Origin: Candidatus Methanovirga basalitermitum
GTDB taxonomy: Archaea > Methanobacteriota > Methanobacteria > Methanobacteriales > Methanobacteriaceae
Length of the DNA: 20,802 bases
Assembly: GCA_031284445.1 (NCBI GenBank)
Contig: JAISZW010000082.1
Span: 1-20,802, forward strand
Direction: 5' to 3'
Below the pieces are notes generated by a model. The model saw only the letters and a list, made by a program, of their open reading frames with translations, ran no database searches and was not told the DNA's origin. Positions 13,685-20,802 of the stretch are shown piece after piece. Each line of letters opens with the position of its first letter. The first letter of the stretch is position 1. The translations under genes were made by a program, and so were the position numbers.

Positions 13685-14431
13685 TTATTCCAATTGATAT
13701 TCATCAATAGAAAATATACAAACATCCTTATTTTTTTTAATCCATTTGACTATTTTCTTAGCATATTTTAATTTTTTTACTTTAATATTATCAGCTATTT
13801 CAATATTTTTCTCAATATTTGGTCTTGAATAGTTTGTAACATATTTTCCAAAGTCCATACCACCCAAAACTATTTTTTTGGCTCCTAAAGACTCGACCAA
13901 AAATATTGCTCTATCACCATCAGTAAAACCACCGAAATTGTAGACATTTTTAAGGGGAGTTGATTGTGTGGTACCTAAAACTTTATCAAATCTATTAGTA
14001 TATTTTTTTATTAAATCAAGATTGTTTCCATGCCCATGAATAATAAATACAGCTCCTTTAGAATTAGCTATTAATAAATCATCTATCTTCCCATCTAAAT
14101 CTGTAACGATGATATCAGGAATAATGTCTTCTTCTAATAAAGCTGAAGTAGCACCATCAGCAGCTACAATTATATGATCTTTAAATTTTTTAGAATGCTT
14201 TTTTACATAGTTAAGATGTTTTTTAATAGATGGTCCTGCACCAAAAACTATAAACAAATTAGAATCGCTGATTTCATTTGTATAATTTTTTAGTTCATTA
14301 AAGGATAGATGTTCTCTTTTACTTAATATTTGGTTTAAACATTCAGCTGACTTTTCATCCTCTTTTCTTTTAAATCCAAAATCATTTAATATTTTCCTGT
14401 AACATTTTTCCCACTTCTTAAAATTGATCAT
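13685..14431 (-). CDS. mptE: 6-hydroxymethyl-7,8-dihydropterin pyrophosphokinase, MptE type
   Basis: The 248-residue protein is an archaeal DUF115/MptE-type enzyme. It transfers pyrophosphate from ATP to 6-hydroxymethyl-7,8-dihydropterin in tetrahydromethanopterin synthesis, a methanogenesis cofactor. Visible motifs are FGAGPS (63-68), AADGATSALLE (90-100), the acidic VTDLDG (109-114), HGHGNN (132-137), GGFTDGDRA (167-175) and LGGMDFG (189-195). The length is normal for the family. GGAATT precedes the ATG. It follows aroE by 88 bases with its own TATA-like box in the gap, so it need not depend on the aroE promoter. Confidence 0.92.
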   Translation of the reverse strand: MINFKKWEKCYRKILNDFGFKRKEDEKSAECLNQILSKREHLSFNELKNYTNEISDSNLFIVFGAGPSIKKHLNYVKKHSKKFKDHIIVAADGATSALLEEDIIPDIIVTDLDGKIDDLLIANSKGAVFIIHGHGNNLDLIKKYTNRFDKVLGTTQSTPLKNVYNFGGFTDGDRAIFLVESLGAKKIVLGGMDFGKYVTNYSRPNIEKNIEIADNIKVKKLKYAKKIVKWIKKNKDVCIFSIDEYQLE

Positions 14432-14477
14432 ATTATAATTCCTTTCTTATGCAATATTTACCTATATTGTTAATCTA

Positions 14478-14491
14478 TTTATATATTTAAG
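14478..14491 (-). promoter_or_regulatory. Likely TATA box of mptE
   Basis: On the minus strand AAATATATAAATAG in the aroE-mptE gap lies about 47-60 bases before the mptE ATG. This is a good archaeal TATA match and suggests separate transcription of mptE. Confidence 0.5.
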
Positions 14492-14519
14492 TTATCCATA
14501 AAATAATTGTTGTCCGTCC

Positions 14520-15413
14520 CTATAATTTGCTCATAACCACTTTCTCCATAAGATCAACAGGAGCATCAATTCCAGTCCATATTTTTAAACTTTCAGCTCC
14601 TTGATATACCAACATTTTAACTCCTGGAACTGTTTTTGCACCAACTTTTTTGGCTTCTTCAAGTAGTTTTGTTTCAATTGGATTATAAATTAAATCATAA
14701 ACTATTAAATCAGAATGAAGAATGTTTTCATCAATTGGAGAATTATTAACATTAGGATATAAACCTACTGATGTAGCATTAATTAAAATATCGCAATCCT
14801 TGATTTGCTCTTTTAATATATCAAATCCACCATAATTAAATATAATATCTTTGTTAAAACCTGAAAATAAATATTTAGAGTTAAGCAATGAAGGATTATT
14901 TAATTTATTTTCAAAATCATTGATTAAAAATTTAGCTTTTTCAACAGTTCTGTTTACAAATAAAAGTTCATTAATTCCTAAAATAGAAAGTTGAAAACCA
15001 ACAGCACGAGATGCTCCACCAACACCAAGAATAATAACCTTTTTATTTTTAAGTGAAGTGATCTCTTCAAGGTATCTAATGGCTCCAATACCATCGGTAT
15101 TATAAGCAATTGATTTTCCATTTACAAATTTAATAGTATTAACAGCACCTATCATTTTAGCAATAGGATCGATTTCATCTATAAATTCCATGATTTCTAC
15201 TTTATGAGGTGTTGTTACATTTAATCCTTTTATATTAAGTCCTTTTGCTCCATTTATTGCATTACATAAATCTTTTTTCCCTACATTGAAAGGAACATAA
15301 ACATAGTCAAGATTTAATTCATCGAAAACAGTATTATGCATAAATGTTGAAAGACTATGACCAATAGGATCACCTATCAATCCAAATACTTTTCCATTAC
15401 CTGTAACCATCAT
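14520..15413 (-). CDS. aroE: Shikimate dehydrogenase
   Basis: This enzyme of about 297 residues reduces 3-dehydroshikimate to shikimate with NADPH in aromatic amino acid synthesis. Shikimate-binding residues are in GDPIGHSLS (14-22) and NVTTPHK (65-71, catalytic K71), with N105 and D107 in AYNTDGIGA. The nucleotide-binding Gly-rich loop is LGVGGASRA (129-137), followed by VNRTVEKA with the NADP-selecting NRT (154-156). NATSVGLYP and PGVKMLVYQGAESLKIWTG close the family pattern. Two adjacent ATGs could start it (15413 or 15410), and the one with MVTGNGKVFGLIG is equally good. An IS-derived miniature element lies 31 bases upstream. Confidence 0.96.
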   Translation of the reverse strand: MMVTGNGKVFGLIGDPIGHSLSTFMHNTVFDELNLDYVYVPFNVGKKDLCNAINGAKGLNIKGLNVTTPHKVEIMEFIDEIDPIAKMIGAVNTIKFVNGKSIAYNTDGIGAIRYLEEITSLKNKKVIILGVGGASRAVGFQLSILGINELLFVNRTVEKAKFLINDFENKLNNPSLLNSKYLFSGFNKDIIFNYGGFDILKEQIKDCDILINATSVGLYPNVNNSPIDENILHSDLIVYDLIYNPIETKLLEEAKKVGAKTVPGVKMLVYQGAESLKIWTGIDAPVDLMEKVVMSKL

Positions 15414-15444
15414 TTTATCGTCTTTAAAGATTTCTATTATTATA

Positions 15445-15564
15445 CAATGCTATCAACTTAAGGATTTTTGATTAAAATTTCTATTTAAAATCTTGTTTAT
15501 CAAGATTTGTTTTTAATTTCAATCAAAGTTTTAAAAAAATAATTTTCTTAAGTTGATATAGCTG
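15445..15564 (+). mobile_element. Miniature inverted-repeat element, copy A (120 bp)
   Basis: The ends are CAATGCTATCAACTTAAG and, on the other strand, CAGCTATATCAACTTAAG. The flanks carry ATTATTATA at 15436-15444 and 15565-15573, a 9-bp duplication matching copy B in length. The whole element folds as one long hairpin: outer CTTAAG arms, a middle TTTGATTAAAATTT / AATTTCAATCAAA stem and an inner AAATCTTG-TTTAT-CAAGATTT hairpin. It aligns over its length with the inverted copy at 6909-7029. It has no coding capacity and lies between aroE (-) and elp3 (+). Confidence 0.82.
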
Positions 15565-15729
15565 ATTATTATAATAAATGGACAACTTATAAATTTTTTT
15601 CCTTTTAAAATATCTTATAGATAATCATCCACTCCAAAACAAAAATTTAAAGGTCATTATGAAAATATTTATTATAACTATTTACAAAAAATAATTAATT
15701 AAAACGATTTTAATCATATTTTACTTTTA

Positions 15730-15790
15730 TATCATCTGATTTTTAGTGATTAAGGTATTTGTATTTTTTTATAATTAATTTCAGATGATA
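15730..15790. promoter_or_regulatory. Spaced inverted repeat upstream of elp3
   Basis: TATCATCTGA (15730-15739) and TCAGATGATA (15781-15790) are exact inverted repeats of 10 bp, with 41 bases between them and 113 bases before elp3. The arms are less AT-only than the background. They might be a regulator's paired site or a remnant of another element. The rest of the 15565-15903 gap is AT-rich with no gene. Confidence 0.3.
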
Positions 15791-15903
15791 AAATTTATAA
15801 GTTATGAAAAATAATATCAAGTATAAGTTTTTGAAAATTCCTTGAACATAAATTAAAACATGACAAATGAATAACATAGTATTGGATTAGGAGATTTAAA
15901 TCT

Positions 15904-17520
15904 ATGGAGACACCATGTAGATTATTAATAGAAAACATTCTAAATGGAAAAATAAAAACAAGAAAAGACTTAGAAAAAGCTAAACGAAGAATTTGTAATA
16001 AATTCAAATTAGAAAAATTCATGACAAACTCTCAGATACTTGAATATGCAGAAGAAAATGAGAAAAAAGAAATTTATAACACTCTACAGAAAAAACCAAC
16101 AAGAACAATGTCTGGAGTGGCTATTGTAGCTGTTATGTGTCATCCGCATCAATGCCCTCATGGAAGATGTTTATATTGTCCTGAAAGTGATGTTGCTCCT
16201 CCAAGTTACACAGGAGAAGAACCAGCAGCACTTAGAGCAAGAATGTTTGACTTTGACCCTTACATGCAAACATATCAAAGATTAAAACAATTAGATAAAA
16301 TAGGACATCCCATAGATAAAGTTGAACTGATAATTATGGGAGGAACATTTCCATCAAGGGACTTATGTTATCAAGAATGGTTTATATCAAATTGTCTTAA
16401 AGGAATGAACAACTACAAGACTTTTAAAAGTAGAAAATTAAAACCTAAATTATATCCTCCTAATAACTACATATTATTGGAAGATTCTCAAAAAATCAAT
16501 GAAAACTCATCTATTCGTTGTGTAGGTATGACATTTGAGACAAGACCAGATTACTGTAAAACAGAAGATGTTAATAGAATGCTTAGAATGGGAGTTACAA
16601 GAGTTGAATTAGGTGTACAAACAACTTATGACTTCATATATAAAAAAATAAAAAGGGGTCACACAGTTGCTGATGTAGTTGATTCTACAAGAATATTAAA
16701 GGATTCTGGAATTAAGGTTGGAATGCATTTGATGCCTGGACTTCTTTCAAACCCTGAAATGGATATGAGAATCTTTAAAAGGATATTTAATGATGATAAC
16801 TTCAAGCCAGACATGTTAAAAATTTATCCATCACTTGTTACAAAAGGAAGTGAATTATATAAAATGTGGATGGACGGAAAATATCAACCATACAGTAGTG
16901 AGGAGGCAGTTGAGTTAATTGTTAAAATAAAGAAAATCCTCCCAAAGTGGGTTAGGACTATGAGGATTCAGAGGGATATTCCATCAAAACTAATTGAAGC
17001 AGGAGTTAAAAAATCAAATCTTGGAGAACTTGTTTATAATAGATTAAAAGAAGAAAATATTAAATGTAAATGTATTAGGTGTCGAGAAATAGGACATAAT
17101 AAAGAAAATATGGGTGATTTAACGATCGATGATTTTAAAATATTTAAAGAATCCTACAATGCATCTAATGGATGTGAAATATTTTTATCCTATGAAGATA
17201 AAGACGAAAAATTTTTGGTTGGGTTTTTAAGACTTAGATTACCCTCTAAAAATGTTCATAGACCCGAAATAGATGATAAAACAGCTATTGTTCGTGAGCT
17301 TCATGTTTATGGAAATATGATGAAAATAGGAGATAAAAATATAGATGTTGGTCAACATAGAGGATATGGTGAGAGTCTACTTTCAAAAGCTGAAGAAATA
17401 GCTATTTCATCTGGCAAAGAAAAGTTAGCTATTACAAGTGGAATTGGGGCGAGAAACTATTATAAAAAATTCGGCTACAATTTAGAAGGTCCTTACATGA
17501 CCAAATTACTACAACAATGA
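15904..17520 (+). CDS. elp3: Elp3-type tRNA uridine-34 modification enzyme
   Basis: This 538-residue protein joins a radical SAM domain to a C-terminal GNAT acetyltransferase domain, as in archaeal and eukaryotic Elp3. Elp3 adds a carboxymethyl group at C5 of wobble uridine in tRNA. The iron-sulfur motif is CPHGRCLYCP (C84, C89, C92), followed by PPSYTGEEPAALRA. Other radical SAM landmarks are ELIIMGGTFPS, GMTFETRPDYC and VELGVQTTYD. CKCIRCREIG (about 392-401) fits the zinc-binding linker. The GNAT acetyl-CoA loop is QHRGYG (484-489), with NYYKKFGY near the end. TAGGAG lies 11-16 bases before the ATG. It stands alone between accessory sequence. Confidence 0.96.
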   Translation: METPCRLLIENILNGKIKTRKDLEKAKRRICNKFKLEKFMTNSQILEYAEENEKKEIYNTLQKKPTRTMSGVAIVAVMCHPHQCPHGRCLYCPESDVAPPSYTGEEPAALRARMFDFDPYMQTYQRLKQLDKIGHPIDKVELIIMGGTFPSRDLCYQEWFISNCLKGMNNYKTFKSRKLKPKLYPPNNYILLEDSQKINENSSIRCVGMTFETRPDYCKTEDVNRMLRMGVTRVELGVQTTYDFIYKKIKRGHTVADVVDSTRILKDSGIKVGMHLMPGLLSNPEMDMRIFKRIFNDDNFKPDMLKIYPSLVTKGSELYKMWMDGKYQPYSSEEAVELIVKIKKILPKWVRTMRIQRDIPSKLIEAGVKKSNLGELVYNRLKEENIKCKCIRCREIGHNKENMGDLTIDDFKIFKESYNASNGCEIFLSYEDKDEKFLVGFLRLRLPSKNVHRPEIDDKTAIVRELHVYGNMMKIGDKNIDVGQHRGYGESLLSKAEEIAISSGKEKLAITSGIGARNYYKKFGYNLEGPYMTKLLQQ

Positions 17521-17609
17521 AAATTAATAAAAAAAATGTAATATCATGACTAATTATAGGCTCTGTTAAAAATTCAGGCGATAGACCTCAGAGTCATAAT
17601 GATTATGAA

Positions 17610-17837
17610 ATGGATTTTCTATTATTTGATAACCATCTAATTCTATTTCTTTATAACCATCTAATCCTAGCAAATCTCGAAGTTATATCCAAGAATTCCA
17701 AAGATTCGCTCTTTATAATTATCATATTTAACAGTTCAGATGATATTACACTTGATTATAAGTACTTAAATATCTGTGGATACACTCAAGAAGACCTTGA
17801 AAATGGCTTTAATGAACATATTAAAAATGAAAAGTAA
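17610..17837 (+). pseudogene. Fragment, possibly of an AAA-ATPase-like/PD-(D/E)XK protein
   Basis: A 75-codon frame has a low-complexity, repeat-like start (NHLILFLYNHLIL). Its protein-like end contains DYKYLNICGYTQEDLENGFN and EHIKN. The CGYTQEDLE segment resembles the 'L.GYT.EEL...F...I' block of the AAA-ATPase-like/DUF1703 family common in Methanobacteriales. The rest of such a protein (about 500 residues) is absent, so this would be a relic. Upstream, TAGGCTCTGTTAAAAATTCA (17556-17575) has the look of an insertion-sequence end. The family call is from memory of the motif and uncertain. Confidence 0.35.
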
Positions 17838-17851
17838 GTAAAATGTTCTAC

Positions 17852-18400
17852 TTACTTAACGAAGTTGACATTATCAATTTCTTCTTGAGGATTGGTAATA
17901 TTATTTTCACCTTCTTTTCCAATGGAAATAGCACAAATAGGATTGAAGCTATGTGGAAGTTGAAGTTCTTTAATTAATTCATCTTTAGCTGATGTTTGGA
18001 ATGCAAAAGTTGGACTTACTAAGTAACAAGTACCATAACCAAGAGCAGTTGCAGCTAAAATCGCATTTTCAGCAGCTGCAGATACTGTTAATGCACCGAA
18101 AACATTTTCATCTGGGGCTGAAAAGAAGATTACTAAAGGAGCACTATATAATGGATTGTATCCTGGAGTATTGGCTTTTTCAGCAAAGAAATCATTGCCA
18201 GAATTTTTCATCCCCTCAATTGTATAGTTATTTATTTTATTCAAAAGTTCTTTGTTGGTTACAACAGTAATTTGAAACGATCCTGCTTTTGGTGCCTTTC
18301 CTCCAGAATCAACTATACTCTTTACATCTTTTTCATCTATCTCATAATCTAAATAGTCTCTTACACTTTTTCTTCTATTAATTGCTTCTAATACATTCAT
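17852..18400 (-). CDS. Nitroreductase-family flavoprotein
   Basis: The 182-residue protein is of the FMN-dependent nitroreductase fold, usually a homodimeric NAD(P)H oxidoreductase. The N-terminal INRRKSVRDYLDYEI contains the FMN-contacting Arg/Ser block. GGKAPKAGSFQITVVTN (33-49) gives the substrate/FMN loop, and AAAENAILAATALGYGTCYL (109-128) the conserved central helix and following strand. The C-terminal half has ICAISIGKEGE. Its natural substrate cannot be told from sequence. AGGTGATAAAATG gives a strong Shine-Dalgarno. It is divergent from the winged-helix gene across a 266-bp gap. Confidence 0.9.
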   Translation of the reverse strand: MNVLEAINRRKSVRDYLDYEIDEKDVKSIVDSGGKAPKAGSFQITVVTNKELLNKINNYTIEGMKNSGNDFFAEKANTPGYNPLYSAPLVIFFSAPDENVFGALTVSAAAENAILAATALGYGTCYLVSPTFAFQTSAKDELIKELQLPHSFNPICAISIGKEGENNITNPQEEIDNVNFVK

Positions 18401-18565
18401 TTTATCACCTATTTTTTTTTAGAACTATTAATTACTTTCATTCTTTTACCAGTACTTATTAACTTAATCAAATGTTAAAAAAGTTTGGTAAAACACTATA
18501 TTTATCAAAAACTTTAAAAGTTCTAAAAAACAATGTATTTCTACATGAATATATACTTTTCAGTC

Positions 18566-18593
18566 ATGAAAATATAGTGCTGTATATTTTCAT
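18566..18593. promoter_or_regulatory. Perfect inverted repeat, candidate operator
   Basis: ATGAAAATATA (18566-18576) and TATATTTTCAT (18583-18593) are exact inverted repeats around GTGCTG. The site is in the gap between the divergent nitroreductase and winged-helix genes, 74 bases before the winged-helix ATG. It has the size and symmetry of a dimeric repressor site and overlaps TATA-like sequence. The adjacent winged-helix protein is the obvious candidate binder, by inference. Confidence 0.4.
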
Positions 18594-18666
18594 AACCATC
18601 TGTTTCAAAACAAATCTAAACCAAAAAAGTTAATTAAAATGATAAAAACTTATGAAGAGGCTTAAA

Positions 18667-19446
18667 ATGGAAGTTAAAGAAGATTTTAAATCTTATAATA
18701 AAAACAAGACTAAAAATATACTTGATAATAGTAAAATCATGTTTGAAATTAGGGATATGATAGATGATGTTCATAAAGACCTTAAAAAAATAATAGAAAA
18801 GTCAAATGATGACTACATAAATATAATGTATAATAGTCTTAAAAATGAGTTTATAAATTCAATAAATGGATACATGTTGGATAAAATGGATCCTGAATTA
18901 GAACAAAAAATTATTAATTCTTGTGACATGAGAAAACAGTGCAAAAATGTTTTTAAAGAATATTTAAAGAAACATACAGATGATTTAAGACCAGATAATC
19001 TTAATAAAGAAAAAATAGAAAGAAGTAGAAATGAATTCAATGCATTAAAAAAAATAAAAATTAAGACAGAATGTGATACCTGCTTTAATGAAGTTTCAAA
19101 TATCTATGAAAACCATGTTGACTTAATAAAGTCTATAAAAATCTATGATAATCAAAAATATGAAGAAAAAAAGAAAATATTAGATATTGACGAAAAAAAT
19201 CTTGTTCAAGCTGTACTTAACCCTATTTCACATGAAAAACGTTTAAAAATTTTAAAAACAATAGCTCTTGAAGCTCAAAGTTTTTCAACACTATCCAAAT
19301 TAACAAATCTAAAGGGAGGAAACCTTATTTTTCATATTAACAAATTGCAGGAAAATGATTTAATATTTCAAAAACAAGAGCATGGTGAATACATTCTAAC
19401 AACCAAAGGGTTTAAAGTCGTGCAAATAATACTAAAACTAACATGA
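18667..19446 (+). CDS. Winged helix-turn-helix protein with long helical N-terminal region
   Basis: The product is about 259 residues. The first 175 are charged and mostly helical, with CDTC (136-139) and a few other Cys. The last 80 form an ArsR-like winged helix: NPISHEKRLKILKTIALEAQ, then FSTLSKLTNLKGGNLIFHIN, then KLQENDLIFQ and a Tyr-Ile-Leu-Thr wing (EYILTTKGFKVV). Such domains bind DNA in transcription control; the helical part may sense a signal or mediate dimers. An ATG at 18652 would add five residues, but GAGG at 18656-18659 fits the ATG at 18667 better. A perfect inverted repeat upstream suggests autoregulation or control of the divergent nitroreductase gene. Confidence 0.75.
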   Translation: MEVKEDFKSYNKNKTKNILDNSKIMFEIRDMIDDVHKDLKKIIEKSNDDYINIMYNSLKNEFINSINGYMLDKMDPELEQKIINSCDMRKQCKNVFKEYLKKHTDDLRPDNLNKEKIERSRNEFNALKKIKIKTECDTCFNEVSNIYENHVDLIKSIKIYDNQKYEEKKKILDIDEKNLVQAVLNPISHEKRLKILKTIALEAQSFSTLSKLTNLKGGNLIFHINKLQENDLIFQKQEHGEYILTTKGFKVVQIILKLT

Positions 19447-19594
19447 TTTTCGTAAAATTTATAAAGAAATCTTTTATAACAAATCTTAAAATTATTCTTG
19501 AAACTATTTTCATCATAATTCGTACTTATAGCTATTGAAATTTTTAATAAATGATTTTAAGTTGTTATTAATACTTAAATCAGCCATATTAACT

Positions 19595-19984
19595 TTAATT
19601 GTTATATTGAGGTTTACAATTATTTAATGCATTGTTTTGAAAAATAAAATAATTTGGTATTTTTATATTAAAATATTTAAAAAATTCTTTGGTTAAAAAT
19701 TTATTAGTGCATATTTTAACTGCTGTTTTGCTGGAAAAAATTACTACGATATTGTAATCATTTTCTAAAGATTCCCTCATCAATACAACATCAAATAAAG
19801 GAGAATCAATACCAATTAAAAGAATAATACCATCAACTGGCTTTTTAATAGCTATTTTCATTGATTCATCAATGTCTCTTGGAACAATATAGTATTTATC
19901 TGCTAAATCAATGTTATTAGAATTTGCATTGGGTTCTGTCAGTATACTAAAAATATTTTTCTCTTGAATAGAAGTAGACATCAT
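19595..19984 (-). pseudogene. N-terminal remnant of an ATP-grasp enzyme
   Basis: About 129 residues match the pre-ATP-grasp domain and the lead-in to the ATP-grasp fold: ILTEPNANSNNIDLADKYYI then VPRD, a hydrophobic strand GIILLIGID, and TNKFLTKEFFKYFNIKIPNY. This resembles the 'DK..tk.....gIp.P' step of carbamoyl-phosphate synthase-like ligases. It ends right there, before the ATP-binding domain. The first beta-strand of the domain is also missing or altered. It is therefore truncated and probably nonfunctional. The frame extends to a TTG at 20002; the ATGs at 19984 and 19981 are alternative starts. Confidence 0.5.
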
Positions 19985-20166
19985 CAAATAATCTTGCTCC
20001 AAAAAACAATATTTTTCTCATATTTTACACAGATTTAGATTTTCTATTGATTATTTTTATTATGTTGGATTAAAGTTTAAAATAGTGAAACGGAGTAATA
20101 AACTTGCCACCATATCACTATAATCTTTTGACATGTAAGTAGACTATTTAGAAGGTTTATATCTGT

Positions 20167-20424
20167 TTACTCTATGTATAATTTTTTTTTATCTTCTGAC
20201 ATTTCTGTAAGAATTTGTTCTGCTTCATCAGGAGATACTTGCATTCTGTTTCCTACTTCATCTTCAATAACCACTCCATTATCTTTAAATAAATTATATC
20301 TTTTCTTTCTTACATTCTTGTCTGGATGACATATCCAAAAAATCCTACTCCTGCTCTTGCAGAGATATTTATGTGAGATTATAGGCTTTCTATCTCTTAT
20401 TCCATTAGGGGGGGATATCTTCAA
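20167..20424 (-). CDS. Unrecognised ORF of about 85 residues, probably truncated
   Basis: The frame opens with a TTG at 20424 and has no ATG until its last third. The C-terminal half, LFKDNGVVIEDEVGNRMQVS then PDEAEQILTEMSEDKKKLYI, is acidic and convincingly protein-like. The N-terminal half (CKSRSRIFWICHPDKNVRKK) is basic with two Cys and a His. I do not recognise a family. The start region contains seven consecutive C on the coding strand (20408-20414), a slippage-prone tract in an AT-rich genome. A frameshift there from a longer gene is possible. Confidence 0.4.
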   Translation of the reverse strand: MKISPPNGIRDRKPIISHKYLCKSRSRIFWICHPDKNVRKKRYNLFKDNGVVIEDEVGNRMQVSPDEAEQILTEMSEDKKKLYIE

Positions 20425-20802
20425 TTTTTAAATGAATATTTTGGAAATCTATTATTGAAAATTCTTTAATAGGTTTATATTATTTTTTTAATATTAATTA
20501 ATATTATTTATTTAGAAAAATAAGTCATATAAATCGTATGATTAAATAATTAATGATTTTAAATGAATTAAAAAATTTATCAAATTCCAAATTATATTTA
20601 ATCATGGTAAATTTAATTTTACAATCTACTATAAATATAATCATTATCAAGGTGTCTCATTTTCATGAAAAATTCAAGACATAAAAAAATGTATCTGGTG
20701 AATCTGAAAGGTATATTATAGTAGTTTCAAAAAGTACAGCTTAAAACTTATTTAAATTTAAAAATTAATCTTGAACTACTTTGAATTTTTAAACAAAGTT
20801 AA
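20425..20802. other. AT-rich end of window, no gene seen
   Basis: I see only short frames, for example an 18-codon ATG frame at 20664 preceded by AGGTG at 20650-20654, with a product that looks meaningless. There are AT runs and a weak inverted similarity (TAGTAGTTTCAAAAAG / CTTGAACTACTTTG). A promoter for a gene beyond the window cannot be excluded. Confidence 0.5.

Noticed and set aside
13628..14512. 15-bp repeat CATAAAATAATTGTT on both sides of mptE
   Set aside because: In sequence this AT-rich a 15-bp match can occur by chance, and nothing else marks mptE as inserted.

Overview
The window looks like chromosome of a very AT-rich methanogenic archaeon of the order Methanobacteriales (Methanobrevibacter/Methanosphaera-like). 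Evidence: a full archaeal informational gene set (aIF2-alpha, Nop10, S27e, L44e, Gar1, TFB, diphthine synthase, archaeal Elp3), a tetrahydromethanopterin-pathway enzyme (MptE), TATA-like archaeal promoters, and a recurring Shine-Dalgarno of the form (A)GGTGAT a few bases before ATG (L44e, S27e, nitroreductase, membrane protein at 12200). The genus is an inference.

Layout. 1-1635 holds no intact gene. It carries a decayed group II intron on the minus strand (5' end near 1182, remnant of the maturase/reverse transcriptase at 365-517) and a 32-bp direct repeat. 1636-4214 (+) encodes an amidohydrolase, then a UspA-type protein and a four-CBS-domain protein that form a likely operon. 4217-5812 (-) is the conserved archaeal translation cluster rpl44e-rps27e-eif2a-nop10. 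5813-7598 is a decayed accessory region with IS-like ends, a tiny overlapping ORF pair, gene fragments and an inserted 121-bp miniature element. 7599-10029 (-) is gar1-tfb-dphB-zinc-ribbon gene. 10030-10541 holds a miniature element and the promoter of nreA (10542-11720, +). Two membrane-anchored coiled-coil genes (-) converge on nreA. 12722-13629 is a decayed insertion sequence. 13685-15413 (-) is aroE-mptE. 15445-15564 is a second copy of the 121-bp miniature element. elp3 (+) lies at 15904-17520. After it come a fragment of a possible AAA-ATPase-like gene, a nitroreductase (-), a winged-helix protein (+) and two probably broken minus-strand genes, with an empty AT-rich end.

How the genes fit. 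Most intact genes are housekeeping. They cover translation initiation and ribosome structure, pseudouridylation (Nop10 and Gar1 of the H/ACA RNP), wobble-uridine modification (Elp3), EF-2 diphthamide synthesis, basal transcription (TFB), PCNA-linked DNA repair (NreA), aromatic amino acid synthesis (AroE) and H4MPT cofactor synthesis (MptE). The accessory interest is in the gaps. There are two families of miniature inverted-repeat elements. In one, two copies share a body but have differently paired ends and near-perfect 9-bp target duplications. In the other, the ends match those of a decayed IS 2.3 kb away. There are also a palindrome cluster inside a dead transposase, and an in-frame acidic 'pre-sequence' ahead of the TFB start that has no ordinary start codon.
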